A DNA stretch of 64,000 bases from Candidatus Synechococcus calcipolaris G9 (GCF_029582805.1 NZ_JAKKUT010000002.1:644001-708000), one strand, 5' to 3'; positions 52,645 through 60,785 are shown, counted from the first letter of the stretch. Notes: generated by a model from the sequence alone, not told the origin. Numbers and translations are program-made.

Positions 52645-54171
52645 TTAAGATGCTTGCCCTAGGGCTGAAATTGCTTCGAGGAGTCCCCGCGCCTTATTGA
52701 GGGTTTCTTCATATTCTTTGTGGGGATCCGAATCGGCTACTAGACCCGCACCCGCTTGCACATGGATCACATGCTCATTTTCCTCTTGTTGTTGTACCAC
52801 CATAGTGCGAATGGCGATCGCCGTATTGAGTTGACCTTCAAAATCATAGTACCCGTAGGCTCCAGAATAGGGCCCGCGTCGACAGCCTTCAAGTTCATGA
52901 ATAATTTCCATGGCGCGAATCTTGGGGGCACCGCTGACGGTTCCGGCGGGAAAACAGGCTTGGAGGAGATCCCATGCGGTGCAATGGGGTGACAGATCCC
53001 CGACAACATTACTGACAATGTGCATGACGTGGGAATACCGCTCAATCAGCATAAAGTCTTCAACATTGACCGTCCCTTGGCGGCAAACTCGCCCTAGATC
53101 ATTCCGACCCAGATCCACCAACATAACGTGTTCGGCCACTTCCTTGGCATCGGCTAATAGTTCGCTGCCTAGTTGTTGATCTTGCTCGTAGGTTTGGCCC
53201 CGCTTTCGCGTTCCGGCAATGGGGCGGACGGTTGCCCGCAGGTGGTTAGGGGTGGCTTCGGTGTAGTCTGCCTTGACCATGACTTCAGGGCTAGAGCCAA
53301 TAATTTGCCAGGTCTTAAAGTGAAAATAGGCCATGTAGGGGGATGGATTAATCAGCCGCAGCGATCGGTATAGGGCAAAGGGGTCTCCCTGGTAGGTGGC
53401 ACTCAATCGCTGGGATAGGACAACTTGAAAAATATCTCCCGCACCAATGTAGGCTTTGGCTTTCTCAACATTCTGGCGAAAGGCTTCGGGAGTGACATTA
53501 CTGGTGAAGTTGGGGGTCTGCTGGTGGGGGTTCCAACTCAAAAGACTTTGCTGAGAATCTACGGGGGTTTGTAATTTAACCATTAGATGATCCAGGCGAT
53601 CGCTGGCTTGTTGATAGACCGTCGCCAGATCTGCCCCTTCGCGAGTATCGGCATAGACAACGGCCCAAATTTTCCGCTTCACCTGATCAAAAATCAAAAC
53701 CTGATCCATCTGCATCCAGAGACCATCGGGTAAATCCTCCGGTTGGGCGGGATGGGTAGGGACACGGGGTTCAATCCAATGGATCAGTTCATAGCCCCAA
53801 AAGCCAAAGAGGCCACCAATGCCGGGGGGAAGTTCCGGCCGCTTTACTGGCTCATAGGGAACTAAACAATCTCGGAGAATATCAAAGGGATTGCCCTGAA
53901 AAACCTGAATTTGCCCATTGCGGTGGGTTTGGGTGGTTTCTGCGCCACGGGTTTCTAGTACCCATAGGGGGTCACAGCCGAGGAGGCTATAGCGGCCAAG
54001 GTGTTCGCCCCCCTCTACGGATTCCAGTAAAAAATTGTAGGGGCGATCGCGGCAAACTCGATACCAGGCAGACACCGGGGTGTCTAGATCCGCTACCCAT
54101 TCTCGATAGACGGGTATAAAGTTGCCTTGGGTTGCTAACTGGCAAAATTTTTCAAATTCAGGATTGGTCAT
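52645..54171 (-). CDS. trpE: Anthranilate synthase component I
   Basis: 508 residues. The large subunit converts chorismate to anthranilate with ammonia from TrpG, starting tryptophan synthesis. The feedback-binding LLES motif is present (NFLLESVEGGEHLGRYS). The chorismate-binding core has VLSQRLSATYQGDPFALYR, GSSPEVMV, RPIAGTRKRG, DLGRNDLGRVC, FPAGTVSGAPKIRAMEII and RRGPYSGAYGYYD. A block of four 13-bp tandem repeats sits between its start and the upstream gene. No trpG is adjacent. Confidence 0.95.
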   Translation of the reverse strand: MTNPEFEKFCQLATQGNFIPVYREWVADLDTPVSAWYRVCRDRPYNFLLESVEGGEHLGRYSLLGCDPLWVLETRGAETTQTHRNGQIQVFQGNPFDILRDCLVPYEPVKRPELPPGIGGLFGFWGYELIHWIEPRVPTHPAQPEDLPDGLWMQMDQVLIFDQVKRKIWAVVYADTREGADLATVYQQASDRLDHLMVKLQTPVDSQQSLLSWNPHQQTPNFTSNVTPEAFRQNVEKAKAYIGAGDIFQVVLSQRLSATYQGDPFALYRSLRLINPSPYMAYFHFKTWQIIGSSPEVMVKADYTEATPNHLRATVRPIAGTRKRGQTYEQDQQLGSELLADAKEVAEHVMLVDLGRNDLGRVCRQGTVNVEDFMLIERYSHVMHIVSNVVGDLSPHCTAWDLLQACFPAGTVSGAPKIRAMEIIHELEGCRRGPYSGAYGYYDFEGQLNTAIAIRTMVVQQQEENEHVIHVQAGAGLVADSDPHKEYEETLNKARGLLEAISALGQAS

Positions 54172-54179
54172 CCTACTTA

Positions 54180-54231
54180 CACATTAGTTCGGCACATTAG
54201 TTCGGCACACTAGGTCGGCAGATTAAGGCGG
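54180..54231. repeat. Four tandem 13-bp repeats in the trpE leader
   Basis: On the plus strand CACATTAGTTCGG is at 54180-54192 and again perfect at 54193-54205, followed by CACACTAGGTCGG (54206-54218) and CAGATTAAGGCGG (54219-54231). The block ends 9 bp in front of the trpE ATG (minus strand). Degeneration increases away from the gene. It may be a protein-binding array or RNA leader, or simple slippage. Confidence 0.8.
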
Positions 54232-54243
54232 ACGGGGTCTTGC

Positions 54244-54828
54244 CTATTCTCTCCTAGGGATATCCTTTTCAGCAACCGGGGACATCTGCCAATGATCGGC
54301 AGATTGGAGCAATTGCCGCGCCCGCTGAATATCGGCTTCATATTTTTGTCGGTGCTGATCCTGTTCGGCTGGACTTAACCCATTTCGACCCTGGGTTAAC
54401 CTCAGGGGGTGTTTGGTTGGGTCATGACTCTGATGGAGACTGTGGGCCAGAAATAAGTAGCGATCGCCCGTATCTATTTTCCACAGCACTTCGCATTCGG
54501 CCCAGGCACAGGTCCCCTTGAGATGGGGCAAGCCCGATGGGGTGAGTTGGTAATCCAGTCCTGTAAATTTATCGCAATCAAAGCCAGAGTACAAACCAAA
54601 GTGACTTAACCAGGGGATTTGATCCGTTGCTAACAAATGAATGAAAAACTGGCCACGGCGATCTATGAACTGGCAAGTTTGGCCCGTTGGCGAGAGGGCA
54701 ACTATTAAACGGAGTGGGTCTGGAATCAAACTGATCGGCATGACCCAAGTGGCAATCTGTCCCGCCAACTGATCTCCTAGGGCGGTTGTCAATAGATAAA
54801 TTTCTGGATCTGCCTGTTCAAACAGCAT
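54244..54828 (-). CDS. Flavin-reductase-like FMN-binding protein
   Basis: 194 residues. The fold of the split-barrel flavin reductase family is suggested by QIATWVMPISLIPDPLRLIVAL, QFFIHLLATDQIPWLSHFGL and GLPHLKGTCAWAECEVLWKI, which are the family's FMN-binding and NAD(P)H-side segments. It resembles the C-terminal flavin reductase module of cyanobacterial flavodiiron proteins. The C-terminus (EQDQHRQKYEADIQRARQLL) is a charged helix. Upstream of trpE on the same strand. Confidence 0.78.
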   Translation of the reverse strand: MLFEQADPEIYLLTTALGDQLAGQIATWVMPISLIPDPLRLIVALSPTGQTCQFIDRRGQFFIHLLATDQIPWLSHFGLYSGFDCDKFTGLDYQLTPSGLPHLKGTCAWAECEVLWKIDTGDRYLFLAHSLHQSHDPTKHPLRLTQGRNGLSPAEQDQHRQKYEADIQRARQLLQSADHWQMSPVAEKDIPRRE

Positions 54829-55445
54829 TAACGAACCTCAACCAGACAATAAAATAAACAGGACTTATGCAGAGTTATTTAATATTGAGGAATGAGATTT
54901 ACCAAATTAGACTACTGCCAATATTTACTCAGCAGTCCCGTCAACTATACCCTGACAAATCTGGCTGACCATCTTGAAGGGGTCAGTCTATAGGCCACAC
55001 AAGATAAACCTAGAGGTATCAATAAGCTATAAGCCTTGTCCTATAAGGGATTTAAGACGTTTATAGACAAACTTGGACTTAAATAATACGGAGAGAGAGT
55101 CACTATCAATGAGGCTCAAAATAGCCTTTATGACTAGGTTCATATAGAGGGTGCCCCAAAAGTGCCCCCAAAAGATCGTTGCTTGGAAAAGATGGGAATA
55201 GACTTTTATAGATACCGCCGGGCGTAAATTCCCTGTCATTGGCGTTTCATCTGCCAGCCCCAGAACTGGTGTGAACAGTGAGATGTTAGCTTATTATTTT
55301 CTTGTAAAAGTTTGAAGTCTCATTCAGACATGGGATGATTGCCTTAAGAATTTTTCATTTAACTGAACCCAGGTGTCCGCCTGGGTTTCTTTTTTTGGTG
55401 CATCCTCTCAGAAGCTTTTCCAAATATTACACCGTAGCAATGCAC
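54829..55445. other. 617-bp intergenic region at the left boundary of the integrated element
   Basis: No convincing coding sequence. A 70-codon minus-strand frame (55027-55239) has no ribosome-binding site and an atypical composition. No tRNA gene or clear direct repeat marking an attachment site was recognised. The region ends with a strong rho-independent terminator at 55366-55397. The junction between core chromosome and element is probably somewhere in here. Confidence 0.4.
55366..55397 (+). terminator. Rho-independent terminator
   Basis: Perfect 8-bp stem AACCCAGG (55366-55373) with CCTGGGTT (55380-55387), a 6-nt loop, followed by TCTTTTTTTGG. It terminates plus-strand transcription. 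No plus-strand protein gene ends upstream, so it may close a short non-coding RNA starting near an AT-rich promoter-like stretch at 55280-55310. Confidence 0.8.
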
Positions 55446-55820
55446 TCATGGTTCAACCTTACGTGGTCGCCCTCGCTTACGCTTGGTAGGCTGTTCTGCC
55501 ATCTCAGCGGATGGGGAAACATCCACCGCCGGTGATGGGGTGGATGTGCCTTGATGGGCGATCGCCCCGGATTCCTCCGGTGAGGGTGACATCAAATCCC
55601 GCCGGGCTGCTTCGGTGATGATTCTACGAAGCCATATAGAACGATTCTTAAGCCGCCTAATTTCTGCATCAATCGGCAATGGCACGGCCACGCAAATCGG
55701 CTCACCTAGCTTTACGCCAGGCGGAATATCTGGGGCTGGTGGGAATTGCTTTGCTAAAAATTCTGGGGTTTGTACAGGATTTGGATTGCCCCCAATACTT
55801 CCTTTTCGCTTCATTGTCAT
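55446..55820 (-). CDS. Repressor-like element protein with AT-hook tail (paralogue A)
   Basis: 124 residues, start ATG 55820 (or 55814). The core reads VPLPIDAEIRRLKNRSIWLR then RIITEAARRDLMSP, which is shared with the paralogue at 56738-57163 (AWLRRVITEAAEKELINP). A short acidic region leads to a C-terminal KRKRGRPRK, a near-perfect AT-hook binding the minor groove. The helical core resembles small DNA-binding proteins of the ribbon-helix-helix type. Three TATAAC-type operators lie immediately upstream (55841-55958), so autoregulation is likely. Confidence 0.65.
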   Translation of the reverse strand: MTMKRKGSIGGNPNPVQTPEFLAKQFPPAPDIPPGVKLGEPICVAVPLPIDAEIRRLKNRSIWLRRIITEAARRDLMSPSPEESGAIAHQGTSTPSPAVDVSPSAEMAEQPTKRKRGRPRKVEP

Positions 55821-55840
55821 ATCTCAAGACATAGCCAAGA

Positions 55841-55958
55841 TTATAACGGCATATAGCAGGATATAACGTGAATCATTAGCCCAACTTATGCTATCCAGTT
55901 ATAACGGGTTATATTCTTATCATCTATCTATTGTTTTATCCCATTATAACGGGTTATA
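55841..55958. promoter_or_regulatory. Palindromic operator-like sites TTATAACGGGTTATA
   Basis: The palindrome TTATAACGGGTTATA (arms ATAAC/GTTAT) occurs at 55899-55913 and 55944-55958. A related TTATAACGGCATATA is at 55841-55855 and a half site GATATAAC at 55860-55867. They sit between the divergent genes 55820 (minus) and 56035 (plus), the usual place for repressor operators. The two perfect copies are 45 bp apart centre to centre. Confidence 0.6.
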
Positions 55959-56034
55959 TTTGAATGCAAGTCAAAGGGGCGATCGCCTGCAAGCAAAACC
56001 GCCCCTATTCCCCCCAAAAGGAGATTTCCTCATT

Positions 56035-56478
56035 ATGACTTCTTTTAATGCACCCAAATTCACCAAGACCGCGAAAGAGTTGATCTATTCGGTCAGTAAT
56101 GCCTTTCGCATTTTGGGCCGCAAGTACCACGCTCTCAAGGTTGAAGTTTGGGGTAACTGTGTCTATGTGTGGGCGAAGGGTCAAGTTTCCCGATTCGTTT
56201 CTAAGAAAGCCTTCACTCAAAAGTTTGTTGACTTCCGTAAAGCTGGTGCAGTTGGCTTGGACGTTGTGAAAGTGCCCTTTGAGACGGGTGAGTACATGGT
56301 CAAGTCTGCCAGTAAAGACGGTTCGTACTTAGTTCAATGCCTGACTGATAAGCTCACTTGCACTTGCCAAGACTATCAAACCCAAGCCGCTGCCATGAAT
56401 AAGGCTTGCTGTAAGCACTGCTATGCGACTTTGAATTATCTCGGTTTTGACTCTCTATCTGCCTATATCGCTTCCTAG
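56035..56478 (+). CDS. SWIM-type zinc-finger protein
   Basis: 147 residues from ATG 56035 (AAGGAG at 56018-56023); the frame opens earlier at 55888 but lacks a ribosome-binding site. The C-terminal CTCQDYQTQAAAMNKACCKH matches the SWIM pattern CxC-x(n)-CxH, which binds zinc and DNA or protein. The N-terminal region has a tyrosine-rich domain (KYHALKVEVWGNCVYVWAKG). It is divergent from the repressor-like paralogue across the operator region, so it is likely controlled by it. Similar proteins occur on cyanobacterial mobile elements. Confidence 0.75.
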   Translation: MTSFNAPKFTKTAKELIYSVSNAFRILGRKYHALKVEVWGNCVYVWAKGQVSRFVSKKAFTQKFVDFRKAGAVGLDVVKVPFETGEYMVKSASKDGSYLVQCLTDKLTCTCQDYQTQAAAMNKACCKHCYATLNYLGFDSLSAYIAS

Positions 56479-56537
56479 TTCCTTGCCCTGGGTATGGCTT
56501 GAAACTGCCCAATTCCTTTATTTATGGAGAGATTATC

Positions 56538-56759
56538 ATGCGGACTATTGACGTGGACGAAAAGTTTTTTGAGTTGATCGTATTGCAACAGGAGTTAACC
56601 GCGATCTTGACAGCGATCGCCACCCAAGCTGGAATTGGTGATTTGCAAACCGTTCGGTCACTCGCCTATATCGGGATTCGTCTGGCGAATGATGCCATTG
56701 ATGTCACAGAGAAAGACGGGTTGGTGGAGGCGGTGGATCAAATTCGCTCGATGGTGTAA
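56538..56759 (+). CDS. Small element protein, 73 aa
   Basis: ATG 56538 with GGAGA eight bases upstream. MRTIDVDEKFFELIVLQQEL then TAILTAIATQAGIG and SLAYIGIRLANDAIDV: an alpha-helical protein without known motif. It follows the SWIM gene by 59 bp and its end overlaps the convergent gene 56738 by 22 bp. Confidence 0.55.
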   Translation: MRTIDVDEKFFELIVLQQELTAILTAIATQAGIGDLQTVRSLAYIGIRLANDAIDVTEKDGLVEAVDQIRSMV

Positions 56760-57163
56760 TCCCCCCATTGAGATAAACCATTTAGCCGCTTAATTTCAGC
56801 TTCCAGAGGGTGAACCAACGCAGTAGGTAACTGTAGAGGCTCACCCTCTTTCCATGGGATGCGTCGCCCCTCCACATGGAAATGGCCACCCCCTAGGGCA
56901 GGGTGAGAAATGAGTAACTCGACTTTTTGTTCAGCGATCGCCCCTGGTGTGGACGGATTGATCAATTCCTTCTCGGCTGCCTCGGTAATGACCCGCCGCA
57001 ACCATGCCCCTCGTTCCAATGTGGGCATCGCGGCGATCGCTGCCCGTATCTTCGGCAATACCTTCACGCTGATTGGCGAGGGATGTAACGGTTCATAGCC
57101 ATCCACTTTTTGATAGCAGTGAGATCGAAACTGTGGGGTTTGGGTAGGTTTAGGATTCGGCAT
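56738..57163 (-). CDS. Repressor-like element protein (paralogue B, partial duplication)
   Basis: 141 residues. Residues 30-75 contain RGAWLRRVITEAAEKELINP followed by STPGAIAEQ, aligning with paralogue A. The C-terminal part has a second, shortened copy of the adjacent region: GEPLQLPTALVHPLEAEIKR then RLNGLSQW, matching GEPICVAVPLPIDAEIRRL and KNRSIW of paralogue A. The fusion suggests an unequal exchange between paralogues. No AT-hook tail. Function probably DNA binding. Confidence 0.6.
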   Translation of the reverse strand: MPNPKPTQTPQFRSHCYQKVDGYEPLHPSPISVKVLPKIRAAIAAMPTLERGAWLRRVITEAAEKELINPSTPGAIAEQKVELLISHPALGGGHFHVEGRRIPWKEGEPLQLPTALVHPLEAEIKRLNGLSQWGDYTIERI

Positions 57164-57512
57164 CTATCGCAGTCTACGCTACCCTTCCAATCTAACCCGA
57201 TAAAGCAAATATTCTGGGCGATCGCCTGTGCAAATTTTGCAAAAACCGGATGGTTCGAGTTGAACACTCATCATTGATAAGCAAAATAGTTATACAGTAG
57301 ACTATGGGATAAGAAGGTTTGATATAAGAACCATTGTGTATGGGTAAGGGGATGAACTAAGTTATAGATGTGAGTGGTTACACGATACAAAAAACCGCTT
57401 ATCCCCTGACCAAAGCTGGTAGCCAGTCCACTTGCGAAACAGGGCACAATTATCCCAGCAGATCGGGACTGCTCTCCACAAACCCGACCCCCACAGTATT
57501 GAGGTTTTAGTT
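57164..57512. other. 349-bp non-coding region in the element
   Basis: It holds promoters for the divergent genes 57163 (minus) and 57513 (plus). The second half (57400-57500) is GC-richer and could fold as a structured leader. AGGGGAT near 57346 and ATCCCCT near 57402 form a long-range inverted repeat. I see no defined RNA family. Confidence 0.35.
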
Positions 57513-58277
57513 ATGTTCGCTGCATTTGCTGAATTTGCTGTTTCTGGTGTGGATTGCGCCTTCGCGATCGCCCGTTTTGCGTATTGCACCACTGTTTTAG
57601 CCATCGAGGTTGGCAAAGCCAGTTATACCGCTGGTCAAGCCGCCCGCAATGTGTTTGATGCCCATGTTGCCCCCCATATTCCTGCGATTCGATTCAATTG
57701 GAAGGGAGTGGCCATGGCCACGGATTCGTTTGTTCGTTCTACCTTGGAAGATTACTGGAGCTACTGGGATGGGGTCTGTCCTCGTCCTGCTCCGGCCAGT
57801 AGTATGTTGCTGACCGCTGCACCCAGTCCGATTGTGGGTTATCTGCCTGCGGTGAGTTCTGCCCCTCGGTTCATGCCTGCGGTGGTGGCTGATGTGGTCA
57901 TGCCCATGCCTGCCAAGTCTCGATTCATGCCTACCTTCTTGGGGGCGATCGCCGCTGCGATGACCATGAATGCGATGCCTGTACGGGCTGTGACCCCTGA
58001 TGTGATTGATGTTCCCGCTGTCACCGTTGAGGTTGAGAAGGTGGACTGCGTTGCCCCCTCCTCTACGGAATTGCGGGAGTTGGTCAGTGCCTCGCGCCGC
58101 AACTACTGCGAATTGTTAGCTGTGACCGCTGAGTTGGCGGAAGCCGTTGACTCTAATCTCAGCGATCGCTATGCCGCCATGGGCATCCGTGAGTTGCGTA
58201 AGGAGGCGGCCCGTCGTGGAGTCCCCAAATATTCCCGCAAGACCAAGGCTCAATTAATCCGTGAGCTAGTGGCTTGA
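57513..58277 (+). CDS. Element protein with C-terminal Rho_N/SAP-like domain
   Basis: 254 residues from ATG 57513 (TGAGG upstream). The C-terminal ~40 residues read AAMGIRELRKEAARRGVPKY then SRKTKAQLIRELV, the helix-extended-loop-helix pattern of Rho_N/SAP-type nucleic-acid-binding domains. The rest is Ala/Val/Pro-rich with several hydrophobic patches (TFLGAIAAAMTMNAM) and no recognised domain. Related proteins with the same tail occur in cyanobacterial and cyanophage genomes. Role unknown. Confidence 0.6.
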   Translation: MFAAFAEFAVSGVDCAFAIARFAYCTTVLAIEVGKASYTAGQAARNVFDAHVAPHIPAIRFNWKGVAMATDSFVRSTLEDYWSYWDGVCPRPAPASSMLLTAAPSPIVGYLPAVSSAPRFMPAVVADVVMPMPAKSRFMPTFLGAIAAAMTMNAMPVRAVTPDVIDVPAVTVEVEKVDCVAPSSTELRELVSASRRNYCELLAVTAELAEAVDSNLSDRYAAMGIRELRKEAARRGVPKYSRKTKAQLIRELVA

Positions 58278-58411
58278 CCCCTATCCCTCCGGCGATCGCT
58301 AAGTGCATTGATCACTAGGCGATCGCTGGAGCATCATGCTAAACCCTGAACTGGAGGGCAATTAGGGTGGTTTTACTGATCACAATGAGATCGGATTTCA
58401 TCGCAAAGTGA

Positions 58412-58771
58412 TCAAGCGATCGCTGGGGGTTGGGTGAGGAGAATAGTCGCACCGGCGCGATCGCCCGGCACATGATCTATGGACAAGCTAGGCAGACAGG
58501 AAAGGCGGTCATCCACGACCACACCGGCTTGCACCAAGGCATCAAGGATCGCACCGGCTAGATTGTCTAAATCACCCCGATGGGAGCCATGGAGGTGGAT
58601 TGTTGCCGTCACCCTCTTTAGGGGCTGCCAATGGGCAGGGAGTTGGTCGGTAATTTGGGCGATCGCCCCATCCTTCCATTGCCGATAGCCTTCCGGCAGA
58701 TAGGTGGTTTTGCCCGTAAAGCGGGGTCTGGCTTTGGGTGTAACTCGCCCCTCTAGGACTAGCTCAATCAC
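58412..58771 (-). CDS. RusA-family crossover junction endodeoxyribonuclease
   Basis: 119 residues, the length of RusA. Start MIELVLEGRVTPKARPRF matches the family's first strand and KxRPR motif. The acidic active-site cluster is HRGDLDNLAGAILDALVQAG followed by VVVDDRL, i.e. the DxDN and DD motifs. RusA resolves Holliday junctions and is typical of lambdoid phages and satellites, where it processes replication intermediates. Overlaps the upstream gene by 4 bp. Confidence 0.88.
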   Translation of the reverse strand: MIELVLEGRVTPKARPRFTGKTTYLPEGYRQWKDGAIAQITDQLPAHWQPLKRVTATIHLHGSHRGDLDNLAGAILDALVQAGVVVDDRLSCLPSLSIDHVPGDRAGATILLTQPPAIA

Positions 58772-59307
58772 AGATTGAACTTCCGAGTAGCGGCAATGAA
58801 CAGGCTGGAGGCTGCGGATCGATAGGTTTCTTCTTCCTTGGCTAGTTCCTCTAATTTGCCCTTGGATTGCATATAGCAGTAGGCATAGAGACTCCCCAAG
58901 TCTTCGCAGTATGCGGCGATCGCAGTCTTCTTATCGGCAGGGATGCCCGTCGGTGCAGCATTGGAGGGAACAGAGTATTTACCCGGCTGTTGGGAATGGG
59001 CCCGTGGTTCTGCCACTGGGCGATAGGTTGTTGGGGTTTTCCCGTCGGGAACCACCACGACAGTGTGCTTGGGTTTGCCGTTCTTGTCCTCCCCGTTGGG
59101 GATGAGTTGAACGAGACACCCCTTGGTCAGATCTCCCACACCATCACTTTCCCGCAAACTTTTCCAGATATTTCCTGCCTCGTCATCGGGGGCATAGGCG
59201 GTGTCGTGAAATAGGACAGATTGATAATAGCCATCATCGTATTTGGATGGCTTGGGGGCACTGATCGCCACTACGGTGCAGAGTAAAGAAGATAGAACCT
59301 TTGACAT
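58768..59307 (-). CDS. Element protein of unknown function
   Basis: 179 residues. A central region, VGDLTKGCLVQLIPNGEDKN then GKPKHTVVVVPDGKTP, reads like a five-stranded OB-type segment, which with the RusA neighbour could point to single-strand DNA binding. This is weak evidence. The C-terminal half is helical (YCEDLGSLYAYCYMQSKGKL). Its end overlaps the rusA start by 4 bp, so the two are translationally coupled. Confidence 0.5.
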   Translation of the reverse strand: MSKVLSSLLCTVVAISAPKPSKYDDGYYQSVLFHDTAYAPDDEAGNIWKSLRESDGVGDLTKGCLVQLIPNGEDKNGKPKHTVVVVPDGKTPTTYRPVAEPRAHSQQPGKYSVPSNAAPTGIPADKKTAIAAYCEDLGSLYAYCYMQSKGKLEELAKEEETYRSAASSLFIAATRKFNL

Positions 59308-59611
59308 AATAAATCCCCAGGTTACTATTTCTATTATAAACCCTAAACCCTTATGGTGTAAGGAATAGAGCCATTAACAGAATAATTATTAGAGGATTAT
59401 TTAGGAGGTGATAGGAGGCTGTAAAGTGGATAAAAATAATCAACCATTGGCTAAGTGAGATTTATTCATAGCAATTCAGGGCGATCTCTGTGGGGGGATG
59501 GGATCGTAATCAATTACGGTAGGAAACCTTTAAGCCTGGGCGATCGCCCCATCCATGGGGTAGACCTTAGATTGATAAAATAGGATTGGATGGGATTTTA
59601 GAGAGGTGAAA
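59308..59611. other. 304-bp non-coding region with a possible leader peptide
   Basis: A 10-codon frame GTG 59426 to TGA 59458 (VDKNNQPLAK) has an unusually strong AGGAGG just before it, but is too short to support. The remainder contains promoters for the divergent genes 59307 (minus) and 59612 (plus). Confidence 0.3.
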
Positions 59612-59779
59612 ATGATGGCTTCCAAATTACCGCCCTTTGATCGTCCAATCAGCAAGGCAGATCAGAAAGAGTTGAAAAAAGACTATAAGTCAATGGTTGA
59701 AGAATCCAAGAAATGGTGGGAGAAAGAACGCTCCAAGCGAGATTCCGACCTCGATATGTGGCAACCAGACCAAGATTAG
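59612..59779 (+). CDS. Small charged element protein, 55 aa
   Basis: ATG 59612 (or 59615) follows GAGAGGTGAAA. The product is helical and charged, KADQKELKKDYKSMVEESKK then WWEKERSKRDSDLDMW, without cysteine or known motif. It ends 6 bp before the convergent TerS-like gene. Antitoxin-like or regulatory roles are possible. Confidence 0.5.
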   Translation: MMASKLPPFDRPISKADQKELKKDYKSMVEESKKWWEKERSKRDSDLDMWQPDQD

Positions 59780-59785
59780 AGATCG

Positions 59786-60241
59786 CTACCTGAATCTTGG
59801 CTGCTGCCGCCACGCTTCCTCTAGTTTGCGAATAAAATCCTGTGGCTGGATGTCTAGCTCTACACAGCGTTTGATAATGTCCTCTATGGTTTCAGGACGA
59901 CGGGCCCGGTAGGCATCGAGTAATTTAACGAGGGCAGAGATCGCCCCCTCCTTGGATTTGACTGGAGCCATCAGCCCCCATTCCTTCACGTCTGCGATCG
60001 CTGCTTCCAGTAGTCCGATCTGGTCTATAGGGTCGTGTTGGCTAATGCGATGGGCGATCGCCCCCTGAATCGTGTCTGCTGCTGCCTGGGTTGCTAATTT
60101 ATCCGCTCCCCAGTTCTCGGCTTTGCACCGCCGCCGCGCCGTGGGATAGCTGACTCCATGCTTTGCTGCTAGGGCTTTCAGGTTTCCTTGCCCGGCAATG
60201 TAGTCTCTTTTGAGTTTGTGAATCGCAAAATCATTACTCAT
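59786..60241 (-). CDS. Terminase small subunit-like protein
   Basis: 151 residues from ATG 60241 (MSNDFAIHKLKRDYIAGQGN); the frame opens at 60310 without a better start. The N-terminal HTH reads LKALAAKHGVSYPTARRRCK followed by AENW, the typical terminase-small-subunit pattern (Y..G...l..lA.k.gvs..t.r.r...e.W). The remaining helices may form the oligomerisation core. In phages TerS selects DNA for packaging; without an adjacent TerL it could redirect a helper phage's packaging, as in satellites. Confidence 0.65.
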   Translation of the reverse strand: MSNDFAIHKLKRDYIAGQGNLKALAAKHGVSYPTARRRCKAENWGADKLATQAAADTIQGAIAHRISQHDPIDQIGLLEAAIADVKEWGLMAPVKSKEGAISALVKLLDAYRARRPETIEDIIKRCVELDIQPQDFIRKLEEAWRQQPRFR

Positions 60242-60545
60242 GAGGGATGCCTCTAAACGCCAGATTGCCCCCAAAAGTGCGATCGCAACATAGAAAGCAC
60301 CCGGGGGCAATTACATGAGTGAAGTGCTTGGTCAGCGAGTTTCTCCCGCTAGTGATGGTTGCCCACTTCTGGCTTCGTCCTATGCAGCGGCTAACTTGCA
60401 AGTCCACCAGCGTCACTTCCCACCCAGCACGGCGGTAGGCCTATATTTTAACCCACCCTACACTTCAGGGCGCAGGACATGAGGATTCTTGACGAGTTGA
60501 CCCCTAACTACGCCACTATAGAGGTAGTCGGTTGAAGGAAAAACA
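60242..60545. other. 304-bp region with one unsupported 55-codon ORF
   Basis: The plus strand has a frame ATG 60315 to TGA 60482 (MSEVLGQRVSPASDGCPLLA..., ending NPPYTSGRRT) without a ribosome-binding site. The DNA is GC-rich and looks like a remnant of another element, perhaps the 3' flank of an IS200/IS605-type unit, but I cannot prove it. The end carries the hicBA promoter region (GAAGGA before 60546). Confidence 0.3.
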
Positions 60546-60755
60546 ATGTTGATCCGCGTGATTCTGGAATGGGATAAGGACGCTGACGCTTACTCTGCAA
60601 CGTGCCCAGAGCTAAACTTTGTTTCCTCATGCGGCCACACAAAGGAAGAGGCGATCGCCAGTTTGAAAGAGGCGATCCAGTTGATGCTTGAACCCCTTCC
60701 TGACCAATTCCTTGACACGGACAATCCAAGAGAGACCTTGAAGTTAACCGTTTGA
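60546..60755 (+). CDS. hicB: HicB-family antitoxin
   Basis: 69 residues. The HicB core reads LIRVILEWDKDADAYSATCP and ELNFVSSCGHTKEEAIASLK, with the typical EAIQLMLEPLP helix. A C-terminal DNA-binding domain is not present, so it is the short form. Ribosome-binding site GAAGGA ten bases upstream. It precedes hicA by 30 bp, the less common B-A order. Confidence 0.85.
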   Translation: MLIRVILEWDKDADAYSATCPELNFVSSCGHTKEEAIASLKEAIQLMLEPLPDQFLDTDNPRETLKLTV

Positions 60756-60785
60756 TCTAGTCTGATACTGGACGTTAGGTAAGCT

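Noticed and set aside
55027-55239. 70-codon minus-strand ORF in the left boundary region of the element
   Set aside because: No ribosome-binding site, no recognisable domain, runs across simple GTGCCCC/AAAAG repeats.
59426-59458. 10-codon leader peptide with strong AGGAGG
   Set aside because: Too short to tell from chance, no regulatory codon run.
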